Positions 27,325-40,200 of a stretch of DNA of 64,000 nucleotides are shown here, one piece after another. The notes beneath the pieces are model-generated. The model made no database searches, was not told the DNA's origin, and saw only the letters and a list, made by a program, of their open reading frames with translations. The stretch spans positions 7,137,776-7,201,775 of the forward strand of contig NW_017803909.1 in NCBI RefSeq assembly GCF_001625305.1, written 5' to 3'. Position 1 is the stretch's first letter. Every line of letters starts with the position of its first letter. Source of the DNA: Branchiostoma belcheri. Taxonomy: Eukaryota; Chordata; Leptocardii; Amphioxiformes; Branchiostomatidae. A program made the position numbers and the translations under genes.

Positions 27325-30300
27325 GGGGCCAAAGGAATCACCAAACAGTGACAGCATTGGCCAGGTGGCCCTTGTGTAAAGGTGTTCACTTGTACAGGTT
27401 TGACTGTAGTTGCAAATAGTCTTTGCAAAATTTGCAGACTGTTTGGTAAACATTTGAAATGCTGACCACCAACTTCAGAGCCATGTAATGTCTTTACATA
27501 CAGGACATCATCATTTGATCTTAAAGTGGCTGGCTTGCAATTTTATTTCAATGTATCCAACATGAAACAAGAGATTTGTGTTACATGTATAGCCAATAAA
27601 CTCAGTATGAGCAATAACATCCATGTAATTGTTGCAGCTCTATTCACACACAGAACAATATGCCGCAGATTTTGTGTGTCTGGGGAAATAAAGTTCCCGG
27701 TACGATATTGGATCATGTATAATATTATTTCCTCGCAATAGTTTTTCTTTTGTTATCGTTTTCAACTCGGTAACTGCTCTGGAAAGCTGTTCAGGACAAA
27801 TGGGCCGTGCCTCTGCCTAAATTTGGGCATGGAGAGATCCAGGACTTTCCCAATTAGTGGGCCATTAGCTGATGGAATTATGGCCTTGATTCAATCACAC
27901 AAATTGTGGTGGGAAGGCAAACATCATGTACACGTTACTAAAGGGGGGGGGTATGAGGTAAGTGTCTGGATCTATTCAACAGGAGGAAACCATTTGGAGT
28001 ACAACATGTCTGAGTGGGTTGAGTTGGGATGGGCTGATAGTAAAAAGAACCATTGATTCCATACAATTTTTGTTGTGTTTAATTAGGATATACCACTGTG
28101 AAATATGGGAGGTGCAGCACAATCTTTGCAGAAATAATAAACAGCAAAAAATGTTTTACAAGAGAGATGAAAAGTGCTACAATCTTCAACACCTGCTAGA
28201 AGATTAGAAATCACCTGTTGTCCCAGGTAAAAATTGGGATGGGGCCAAAATAATCATAAGCCGATGAAGGGCTGCAAAAAGCAAAAGTTTTATCGTTCTG
28301 ATCCTCATTAACCCTTTTGCCGCCGAGGTAGTCTCTTGGCCCAACTCAAATATCGGTTTACGCTGGTTTAGCAGAGAAGGGGTTAAGACTTTTTCCAGTG
28401 CAGTTTTTAGGGATTGGAATCCCGATTTTTCATAGCCTATATTCTAGTCATTTTTCTACATACTAAGTTGAAACCACACTCTTGCAATGTACTAGTATAT
28501 TGACCCTCATGGAGCAAAAGTTCCCAACATTCTGACGGGAAATGGTTACTGGAAGAGCCCTGGGATGATTTTTAGGGTACCATCCAGATTCGAGAAAATA
28601 CAGGACTCATCTTGGGGCTTGTTTCTGGAATTTTAAAAGCCCAAAGTATGAAATACTGACTCAAATGTGCCAATGTGAAGCAGTATACGTCAATATCACA
28701 GAGATTACCTTCAAAATATTTCCAGTTTTGCTGCCCTGAAATCGCATTGGATGCCTTTGAAGCTGGGAATGGCAAACTGCGTTAATACATACACTCAACA
28801 TGTACGTAACGTCAATCAGTCCGCTTCATCTAAACTGCTGTTTTGTAAAGAATCTAGTGATGAGTAAAAAGGAAACCCTTTTCACCAACCAACGCACAGA
28901 ACAATACCTTGTTATTGTACAGTTTTCATAGGTGCTATCCTGTTACCACACCTACAAGAAAGAACTTCTGTTTGTAGACAAAGGGATTCTATTTCTGCAG
29001 CCGAATGATGTTCCTGCTTACTATGACTGATTCAATAGAAACTAGAAACAACGTAAACATGCTCCGGTGTTTTTCGCGAACACGGAGAACAATGGAGTAA
29101 TTACATAAAGGAAACCACAGTTTTATGTCGGGTAGTTCACCGGAGTTTTTTGTGTGGAAAAAAAACACACTCACCCACACGTTTCTAGGCACGCGTGGGC
29201 GAGCTTTAGACAATACTAGTACATGTAGTATTGTGTATACGTGGTAACTGACACATATAGAATGTGCGTACGCATCTAAGTACATGTACTAGTATGTGTA
29301 ACTTCGATTCCTAGTAAAAGAGGAACAAAAAGGATTACAATATCAAGGAGGATTTAGGGACACCTGTTTTGTACGTAGGTTAATTTCTTTCTACCCATGT
29401 ATTTATCTGTACATCTACATGCAGTTTTAGACCTTACGAAAGTCGCTGCACAATATGTTGTGTCAATAAAGTTCCTATAAAGTGACAATTCGTTTCCAGA
29501 CTGTGTCTTGCAATAGTTTAATATGATTACTTCAAATGAATTTCTTGGTAATCATAGCCTTGGAATAGAGTGAACTATTGTCTTGTAAATATGCACATAT
29601 GCTTGATGTCAGTGTGTTTATATGATTTCTCCTGGGCCCGTAGCTTTATTTGTTTGAGTACTGCCATATGCTCGTACATCGTAACTCAATTATACGAACC
29701 GTGTGCTGTCAAAAGTAATGTTTACGATACACTACAAAACATTTTACGGGTAAGATTAGTAACTTCTGCTACTTCAATGGGCGTACTTTAATCGTTCCTT
29801 GCGTAAAAATTATTTTGTGGTGGAAACGTTTTTTTTTTTAATCTCTGCGGCTTTTTAGAAACTAGAACGGAAACTCTTTTACTGTTCTGTATTAGAGGAC
29901 TATAAAATAAGAAGGAAAAAAAGCATTGTCAGATTTCCAGATAGAAAAAACAAGATTATGCCCAAAAGAAATGAAACTATGAAAAAAAGAAAGAAAGAAC
30001 CAAATCTGGACTTTTCTTCTTCAAGGACAACGACCTGCAAACGCGTGTATTTCTGATAAAGGTAGCCGCTCGTGACATAGTTGTTTATTAGCGGGTACAC
30101 AACACATATTTGACTGCATTATGTCATGCTATCGAGTCCCAACCTTTCACCGCAAACTTCCTGTTTTGCTTCTTCTTTCACGGGTACCTTGTTGTTGTTC
30201 AAAACCGCGGTGCGAACGACATTATTAGAACATTCAAACGAAATGATCTGTGCAAATTTTTTGGGCCCTCACGGAAGCAACGGTTCAATATCGCCTTGAA

Positions 30301-30420
30301 AGTAAAAATGGGAATTGAGTTTCGGCAAGACGGCAAACAACAAAAAAGAACAGTAGTGTCTCGAAGTAAACGTCTTTATCTATCTAAATACGCCTACTCG
30401 TTATAAAACCAAATTTGGGA
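27325..30420. other. CFDP1-BCAR1 intergenic DNA, no gene recognised
   Basis: About 3 kb with scattered short frames that lack domains or exon borders. An AATAAA occurs near 27595 and AAATAAAG near 27687, but both are about 3 kb past the CFDP1 stop and cannot be assigned. No convincing terminal repeats were seen. Confidence 0.4.
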
Positions 30421-31226
30421 AGACCTTTACTCACCTGAATGACGCAAGGCTTTCGCTAACCAAACCTTAGGTGACGTCATTGCCATGGCGCTGATTGGTC
30501 AGCGTGCGCGCCAATGGCCACACATCCGGGTCCCAGGGGAGGAATGTCCTGAAAATAATTATGCAAATTTTAAATCAAAAGGAGGAAAGATTTTGGTTGG
30601 GAAGTCCCCAAATATCCATACTTTCGAATGTTAGAACATTATCTCTGGAAAAAAAATGACGAAATTTTTTTCAGTGTCCAAAGGAATAGTAGTAATTATT
30701 TAAAAAAAGTCTTTTTTCATTCACTAATACTCAAAATACAGTAGTATTTGGAAATCACTAGCAGTGATCAGTGAAGTTCTTTCCTCCCTGTAAGGATTTC
30801 CAGTCGTGCAAGCTCTACTCAGTCAGTTTGGGTTTGAGGCAAAGGCGGGTCGAGGTTGTTGTGTCCGACTTGGCAAGACAGGAAACTTGCCGGACAGCTA
30901 CTTTCCTCACCTTTAACGCCCCCGGAGAAGTGGAGAAACAGCAGACACAGCGACTGGATATGTCTCTCGGACAGTGTACGGCTTCTGCGTCCAACCGTGC
31001 TGTGATCTTTTTCTGAAGCCGTGCGGTTCGTGTGTCGGATTTATTCCCTCTTGGACTCAGAAAGTTTGCCTGGACTCGGGGAAGGTTTCATTCTATTCCT
31101 GGACTGTTGCTGGTTATTTCTGGACCGGGAAAAGCCTTCAGAGTTGTCGAGGAGGTTCTACGTTTGTGATATTTGAACTGTGGACGAAGACGCTAGCAGT
31201 GGCTAGCTGGAAGCAAGCCGAGGACC
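30421..31226 (+). promoter_or_regulatory. BCAR1: BCAR1 promoter and 5' leader
   Basis: A rise in GC precedes the BCAR1 start codon. Visible motifs are a full cAMP-response palindrome TGACGTCA (30472..30479), an inverted CCAAT box (ATTGG, 30494..30498), a direct CCAAT (30511..30515) and CpG-rich GCGTGCGCGCC between them. The leader from roughly 30.8 kb contains an upstream reading frame starting ATGTCTCTCGGACAG and ending at 31016. The transcription start is not determined. Confidence 0.6.
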
Positions 31227-34200
31227 ATGACATCTGCCCCGGTAAGTCCCGCACATGTCTGCAAAACAACAGGGCGGTTTGAATGACCTGGAATAAAAGC
31301 GACCGTCCCTTGCCGATTTACATTTGACTGGGGTTGTCCTGCCTTTGTGTGAATCCTGTTGATTCACTGCCGTCTGTTTTGACCAAACCCAGGCCACTAT
31401 AGTCCTGTTTTTCACTGGTTTTCGAGTTTAAGAAAGCTGTTGTTGCAACGGTTCGAGCGAGCAACAGTGGAAGTCAAACTTTGTGGGAGGGGGGCAGACA
31501 TATCCACTCGACCAGTTGTAAACAAACTCTACTCTTGCGTTTAAAAAAAATGTAAACCATTCTGAACTTTTGTGGCTACGTTACACGATTAAGTCAGTAT
31601 TTTATCTATAGTTTATACTAAATTAAGGTTATATTTGGGGAAAATGTGGTATTTTTTTTATCGGGGTCTTGCTGTGAATCACAAGTCGGAGGACTTCCCG
31701 CCCCTCCCCCAGCGATTTCTGGCATTCTGACCGACCCTGGCCGTGTTTGGGATTGAGTCAACAGTCGCCCCTGCCTGTTTGTAGTGGGTTGGTATGCCAC
31801 TCCGGGGGAACAGTCCTCTCTTCCTGTGTGGGAAGTCGTTTTCGACACTCTATCCAGCCGTCCCCACCCTCTGTACCTACTAGTCACTGCCGATTCCTGA
31901 CTACCGTCCAGACATTTTCCTGTCTCCTCTCTAACCTTGACTTTCTTTACATCTTAGGATGTTGATATTTAGCAGTATATAAATTTGTCGGTGGTTCTAC
32001 AGTTGTGAACTGACCCTGTACCAACTTTGACATAATTTTTCTGGGCAAATGGACATGTAGAACAACAACAACATCATTACTGTTCTGGGTCAACACTTTG
32101 GTGTTATTACATATTTGGGTTTGATTCAATTTGGCACAATTTCACATACGCGTAACACGGTAAACACGAGAGTTTACATTGTTTATGACCCCGTAATGCC
32201 ACAGTGGCTATCCATGAGTAAAAATGTCCACCAGTGCATGGTCACCGTTTGGGTACGCTAAAAGTAAATGGATGAAATGGATTTCAGTTTTATTTTCAAT
32301 TTCCGTATGATGGCCTACTAACATACACATACTAGTCACGTCAAATCAGTTGTATATTTGTAGTTTCATATCAGATAATATTTCATTCTCAGTTGTGGCC
32401 TCTCGATTGAATGATGTAGTCTTATTGACAACTTCTATTGTACTGAATTACACTGTAATGGGGAAAAGTGGAGTACTTTACAGTTCATAGTTTTAGTCGT
32501 AAAATGGGTCACAATCTCCCACTTTTGGGTCTAGTTTGACACATCCGTCAATGGGTACCTTCCAACACCAGTAATGTTTGTCAGACAAGTTTTCTACTTT
32601 TCCCCCAAAACAGGAAAGGCTAAATAATAGTCCTGGAAGGCAGCGACAAAGCCTCCGCCGGGCGCACAGTAGCCCCCTTTATCACATCTCTTCTGGTGGC
32701 AAAGCAGACAGCAAGTAGCCTGGGGCAGAATCCACTCTAATTCATTCAGTACCAAAATGAGATCACCATTCCAACAAGTAAAATGCGCTCTCCATACCCA
32801 TGCTATAGGGCTCAGCGGCCACTCTTGATCTCATTTCGCATGCAATAACAATGCTGCCTGAGGCAGTGTGCATGAAATGAGAACTCAGATTTTAAAGAGG
32901 AATAAATTGAAACATGCCAGCAGCACTGGGTCACAGATTACAAAATGATAACCCAGTCCAACTAGCTGGAATTGAAGAAAGCTCTCGGCAAAATTGGATA
33001 GGACATTATAGAGATATTAGGCTTCATGAAAGGGATCAGAGAGAAGAGCAGAAGGCCAGAATGATTAGGATGACACTAATCCAGTGTTCAGAGTGGTCAT
33101 TAGGTTGTAATCTGAAAGTCATATCTCACACTAAACTACAGTAGTTGCAGTTTAACAAGTAATATAGCCAGTAAGTTACTGTCTGTGAATTCTGTTTGCT
33201 TTGTCAGTTTTGTATTTTGATATAGCATGTCATTAAAGGAAAAATGCTGTTAGAAACTTGGCAATTGTAAATTGCTAAAAAAAAAGAAGACAAGTCTTTG
33301 AACAGTTATGATTATCACGCTGGCACCACTAGAGTTATTCAGGAATTGATTCTTGAACAGGACACTTTTGTACAAAAGGTTCATGTCTGGACTCCATAAA
33401 TCCTAGAGCAGAGTCACCATCAACAAATAGACATGCATGTTTAGACTCCTAACACTGTACTTCAGGTAGTAACCATTGTCCTGCCATCCAAAGCTGATGG
33501 AAACCAGCGCAGTCTGTGTCATATACTTCAGCAACGCCAGCTTGACATTGTTCTCAAGCAATCCAAGGTTGGCACAACTTCTTGCAGCTGCTCGGGTCTC
33601 CGTGGCAACTGAAGAAAGTCGTGCCCCCCCAAAGGGCGACCACCCCTCCATTGAGTGTGGGGGTAACAACAGAGCCAGGCATGGCTGTGTGATTGTGACA
33701 GTCCTGTTTTAAATTTCAAATCAGAAAACAGCCACATGTGTGGGAGATTATGTATGGTCAGGTGCAACTGGCACCAAGGGAGCGCCCGGATAGGAGTTAC
33801 ACAGGTGGTGTTTTCGCAGAGTCGCTTTGTGAGGACGCCTCCATCAGGAAGATTTGTTGGCTCATTTCTCTAGCGGTGCTTACCTTGCTTTTTGAGTACA
33901 CAGCTGACATAGTTTAGATTTAGTCTCCCTTTACAACTCAGGAAAAGATAACTGTTTGCATAACAGGTAGGTTATTACTGCAGGTGAGAGCTTGAAATCG
34001 CAGGCACATATGGATCCCAAGTGTAGGGAACTGTTTACTTTATACATATATCTGTAAACAGTGACATCTGTAGGTCAGCTGGGAGCTCATCGCTACTCTG
34101 GTGACCTGTAGTGTGGTTCAGTGGAGGTAGGGTCCAACAGATGTCTACAGTATCCCCCTCACACCTGCTCCAAATGAGCCGCGAACACAAGCACTGGCAG

Positions 34201-37200
34201 ACCTCAGGCAAGGGGTTACTGCAAATATTCACAATGTCAAACTCAGATGGCTCTCGTGAACACTCAACATGCTGGCATGCTCTTTCTCTTTCTAAAACAA
34301 AACTCATCCGAATCACAAATATAGTATAATTGAGAATTACAAGGCACTATAAGTTACACAAACAATATCCCATTAGCTTTTAGTATGTTCCACTTCATTC
34401 ATAACAAACAAATTTGATTTGTTAGTCTACTTGCTACCTGTAATATAATTTTGTAAACTCTGAAGAATTTAGGTATTTCATTATTTCTGCATTTAATATC
34501 TAAAAGTGCTATAATGTTGGCTGATAAGAATACAGCATGTATCTTAGTAATGATTTTGATACATCATAATCATGTGTTCCATTCTGTGTTGCCTGTGTAG
34601 GAGCTATATGATTACATTACTCATGATTACCCTTCATTGCAGGTGGGGGCACCATTAGTAACTTTTAGATTAACACGATTATCAGCGATATCGCCTGACA
34701 TATGGTGTCCAGCATGGCTGTCCCATTTATCTGGACTCCCCACTAAACAGTCCCGACAAGAATCAATAACCAGAGGGGAAAGATCAGACAAACGTTAATA
34801 ACCTGTTGTATTTAATCAATCTGCCAGCTAATCTCTTAAGCCTGCCGGCCAAACATTCCTGTCCTATTGCTCACTTAGACGTGTGAAGTCCCAGATTTAG
34901 GACATTTCGTAACCAAAAATCATGTATCCGCAATGTATAGACTATAGACCAGGGCACAAAATACATTTTTGGGAATAGGTGCACTGGTGTACCCAATCTA
35001 GAAAATTAGGGTGCACAAAATTTTTTGGGGGGTGCACCATGTAAGATAAAATAAAGAGAATGTCAGCAAAAACTAATTATGTTTAATGTAAAGAAAAGTA
35101 TAGTTAAGAATACTTAAGAATAGGCTGTCTACCACTATACATTTGACACATGTACTAGTAAACCTACTGGGTGCACTGGTGCAACTACAGAAAAAACTTG
35201 GGTGCACAGCTCCAAATTTGGGTGCATTAAGGTGCACATGCACCCAGTATTTCAAGCCCTGTAGACTAGTATATATGTTGAAACCCTTTCTTTGCTGACG
35301 TCTGCTAAAGCTAACACAAATGTGTAGATGTACGTAGATGGAAACACACTGGGTAGAGCATTGAGAGTTTAGTTTGACGTATGAATTTTGTAACATATGT
35401 ACCTCATGTTGCTTACATAATCTACCAGTCTTTTGTGGACATTAATACTTCACATGAAAGAATGTTGTACTGCTTATTTTGTGATAAAAATTTGATATCG
35501 TTGAGAGACTCAGCTTGTACTCTGGACATGTGGGTACTTGCTTTAGATGTTGACTTAGCATACATAAGCACTTCAAAGGCGATAATAATCTTTTCTGTCC
35601 CACACTGTTGAATCACCCTCCACTGGACTGTATTTCGAGATGTCCCCGCCCTTATATCAATCCTTTCATGTGGTTTTTCTCCTTCAAATTCTTCTCTTTC
35701 CTTCTCCCACATCAAAGACCTCTGCCTTTCACAAAATTTTTCAGTATCCTGTGGCAGGTTACAAGTAAATACAAAGCAGACTGCTGTCTCTGGCATTGTT
35801 TAGAAGAAACAGGGCGGGGTAGGCACTCAGACATCTCTAGAACCAAACGCAGATAACCTAAGAACCGAATGCCGTATCCCGTATCAGAACATTATTGTCT
35901 AACATAACTGTGTTGATGCTTGAGTGATCTGGGCCTTTCGGTGTCAGCGTCCAGTGACTGCTAATGCTGGTGATGTGATACAGGATTTGGCCATAGACTA
36001 AGTAAAGGAAAACATGGACCATATTGTATTGGGGATGTCAAGAGCAGAGGTGACGCTATTAAGGGGGGCCTGCATGCCCTTTTCCGTAGAGCGTAATCGG
36101 CTGTTTTAGTTCCACGTAAAGCATAGATGGACCGCTCTAATTCAACGTAGAGTGTAATTGGTGCATTTGGCGTAGAGTGTATTCGCCGTTTTAATTCTAC
36201 GTAGTACGTTGTAGCCGCTTGGAATTTATCGTAAAGCGTAATCGAGAGATTTCCGAATTCAGCTTAGAGCGTCGTCAGGACCCCCCATGCAGGCCCCCAT
36301 TTAGGCAGGCAGGTACACGTACTTTGCAAACCTCTCATGTTTTCTGTAATAAAACACAACAGATTCTGATTAGTTTTCATGCACCAAATATTCCTTCTAA
36401 AAACAGCAAACCAAGTTCAAAGTTGAAGTGATAATTCAAGGCAATATAAATCTTGTAGAAAAAGCACTGGAGAAAAATCGGGATCAAGGTTAGGTCATCT
36501 TCAAACATGTGAAAAGAGGTGGAGCAGGAAATGGCATTGTTTTTTCTCTCAAGGTTTCTTTGGGCAGCAGAAAAGTGAGCTAGCGACCTCCCTGTAGGCA
36601 TTCTGTGTAGATAAGCATCATCATTCATCAGGACAAGTTAACCTTAGCCATTTAACCTCCGCACACACACTACCAGCACAGTAAGCTATTGTGGACTGGA
36701 CAGGTGTTATCTGTAATCAATGTACATGTACTGTACACCCAGCCTTGTTACTTTACAGACCTTGGGTCTAGTCCAGATTTGGGGTCTTTATTACTTCAAA
36801 GGACTGTGTGATTAGTGCTTATAAGGTGTACTAGCTTCGTCGACCTTGAAGTGTGAGGTCAAACGAAATTCCCAAGTTGAAGGGATTTGGGTAGTCCCAA
36901 GGAATCTTGCAGTGTGGCGGAAATAAGCAGTCTGAGACCAGATATGTGTCCCTCTTGGGGTTTGCCTTGCTGACTATGTAGCATGTCAGAATGTTGCCGT
37001 GAGTCTTGTTTAGCAACAAGTTATTCTTAGGATGGCATGACAAGTTTGGTCTTGCAGATTGAGCAATCAGCTTACTAGCTAGCTTTTGTAAAATGATGAA
37101 AAGTTTATTGCAAATTGCAAATTACAAATCGTAAAAGAACATTGAAACAAAGTATAAAATAACAAGAGTCTACATGATGAAAGGTAGCTGTCTAGAACTA

Positions 37201-40200
37201 AAACTATGTCTAAAACTATGTCTGAACTGAAGGGTTTGACTTCTCCTGTAAACCATGTAATGTCCCACCTTTTCCAATGATAGTATTGGCTGTGATGGTT
37301 ACTTGGAACTTCATATTGTATGGAAAACTGGACATTGGAATTGTGTCAAAGTTTGAGACGTTAACGATAATCCATATGGAAAGTTCCTTCCTCTAGCAGT
37401 TTGGCAGCTGTATAGGCTGGAATATGATTCAGTAGCCAGCTATGATATTATGAATATAAACATCTCGATAGGAAAACATCACAGTTTTGTTTTTCTTCGT
37501 TCTGATTCAGAACACAGGGATTATGCAAAAGTTTGCTCTATAGTGGTAGAGGGGGGGTCAGACAAATCAATTAGGGTTTTTGGTCACACTTTGGCCCCTT
37601 CCTTTGTTGTGGGCCCACTTGGCACCTGCCTGTGAGATAGTGGGTGAATGGGAAGTGTGCCACGTCATCAGCACCCATTGTCTGTCCCTGTTATGCTAAC
37701 GAAGGAGCAGTAAAGCCATTTTACACCAGCGGAGACGCAGAGCTGGGCTACACAGCCAGGGGCCAGACGGAAGGCTGCCTGCCACCTCCTTATCAACTGT
37801 TGCTTACCATATGCCATTTACAATTCTAGCCAAAACACAAAAAAATTTTTCATTTTTTTTATATCCCTAGGCCGTACCAATTGAATTTGTTGTTTCTCAG
37901 ATTTTTTCAGAAAAAAATTTAAGTGACAGGGCGAAACAAAAAAAAAACAGGCCAAGGCACTCCATGATAGCCTTATGATATGAGCCTTGAAGTCAACATA
38001 CCAGGCTGGTTTATAATCAAAACAATAGACTTTCAACTTGTAATGAAACAAAGTTGCATTGTTACATTATACAATTTTAACAACTAGAAATAAAAAAAGA
38101 CTTTCTTCTACCGTTGGTGCCAAAATATGTCTTTCATTTAGCATTTTGCAGTTAATTCAGAACCTAAAATCTCTTATTTTTTAGGCAAATCAGACAAAAA
38201 TTTACAGGGCAAATCCAAGAAACAACAAATTAAATTGGTGTAGCATCATAAAAGTTTTTTTGAATTTGTTTTGCCAAAAGTGAAGAGTCAGAAATGTAGA
38301 GATTACAAAGAAACTGGCATGTTGTGGTTTGGACAAGAGGTAACACCATTTCCTGTCACAGTTTCAGAAGCAAACGTGACATTTACTTATTGCGCAAAAC
38401 CTCCCCACCAACCCCACCCACCAAGAGTTCTAACAAGAAGCACATGTAGACTGCACATCCCAGGATGTTAGTATATGATTCATGAATAAACATTGCTGCA
38501 GATTTGAACAGCTTGGAAAGCTGGATATCCCCACTCAACCCTGATCTTCTCTAGATAAATTGTTAATTCCTGGCAAATAAGTCACTGATACTTCCTGAAA
38601 CTGCAAAAACTCTGGCTTCCTCAGTAGTAGGGAAGACAAGATAGCAGAAGGATGGGAGCATTCAGAGCATCATTGGTAGGTTGGCAATCTTAATACTAAA
38701 CTTTTTAACTTCTTGGTTTTTGTAGAAAAACGTTGAACTTTATTCCAACACACAATTTACAGAGAGATAAAATTTTCAGGGACCACTATTGCCTTCATCA
38801 GGATAATTATGTGTTGGAATAAAGTTCAACATTTTTACTATGGTTACTACCAAGACAAATAAACTTTCATGATAATTCTTGGTTTCTGATCTGAAAAGAT
38901 GGCAACTATCTTTTTTGTTTCTTGGGAAAGTGGCGATATTGGTTGGTTTACTGTTCATAAACATTCTATCTGAGGGCCCTTTCTTGGAAAGATGGTAACT
39001 TCATGTAAGAATGGGTTCTGAACCTTGCATAAGGTTTTTAGGTTCAACATCAAGGTCTAAACATTGCAATGTTACAATGCCTGTTTGGCTGTGTTGTCAT
39101 AGTTTCTTAGACCCGAAACCTTAATGCCCTTTCTTGGAAAGAAAGGGAGAAGGTTGTGTGTTGAACCTTTTTGGTTCTATGTCATGGCCTTTTCTGGGAA
39201 AGAGAACAACATTGGTATGTTGGCAGAGTTAAGTGCGTACAAGGGTCACTCCAGCTGTCAAAAGATAGATATTTTCAAAGAAACATTCAAGGTTACTGTT
39301 ACTGGAAACGAAACATTTAGAAAACACAAAAATCTGTGGTTCTTGCAATAACTCAGCTTGGTTGATGTAACCCAATTGGAATGTGAAGTTAATCTTGGGT
39401 CCTTAGTATATGTTGTCAATGCTTATCGAAGCGGTATGCCAGGAATTCTCATGTAGTCTCAACTAGAAACAATTTGATTATCAGGTTTCGCATTTAGTAT
39501 TTTCTTACCTGTAGTCCTTACAGCAAGGAAACTAGACGATAACACAAGCACCGTGGTCTGTTTTCTAGGTTGCAAAAAATATTGCTCCCCTTTTAAATTT
39601 ATCGCCAATTTTGATAAATTTAACTGTAATATTCAGAAGAAAGAGAGGATATTTTAGAGGGTAAAGTCCTGATTGAAAACGTCTCTTTCCAACCAAAACA
39701 CTGCTTGCTGATTCCTATAATCGCATTCCCCATTCGCTGCTGCCATGGTAACGTAATTAAGGGCTGTCTTTGGATATCCGTGTGTCGCCAAAAGGGTAAC
39801 AATAACAAATGGGCAGAATACAAGGAGCAACATACAAGCATATGAGTTATTATTAGTCTGCAAATTATCCATGGAGGAAAGGCCAATAGGGCCAGTTGCT
39901 ATCACTGATGAAATATATCCAAAGCCCTCGAAAGGTGGTTGCCGGTATAATTTCAAAGGAACAGGTTGGAAGCAGTTGCCAAGTTCATTTTCTAAAAGGT
40001 TTTGCGGGCACCGGGGTTAAGAGACTTAATTATGTAGGCTGTGTAGGTTGTAGAGATTGTTGGCATAAGAAAGTAGATGTTGATAGGATAGACCAATCTC
40101 TGAGGGAATGATCTCATTGGTTTGCGATGGCGAGCGATTGTTGGTGTGTCTTTTGGGACTTGGTGTGGGTGGCTGGTATATACTCTACTATAGACCTGTT

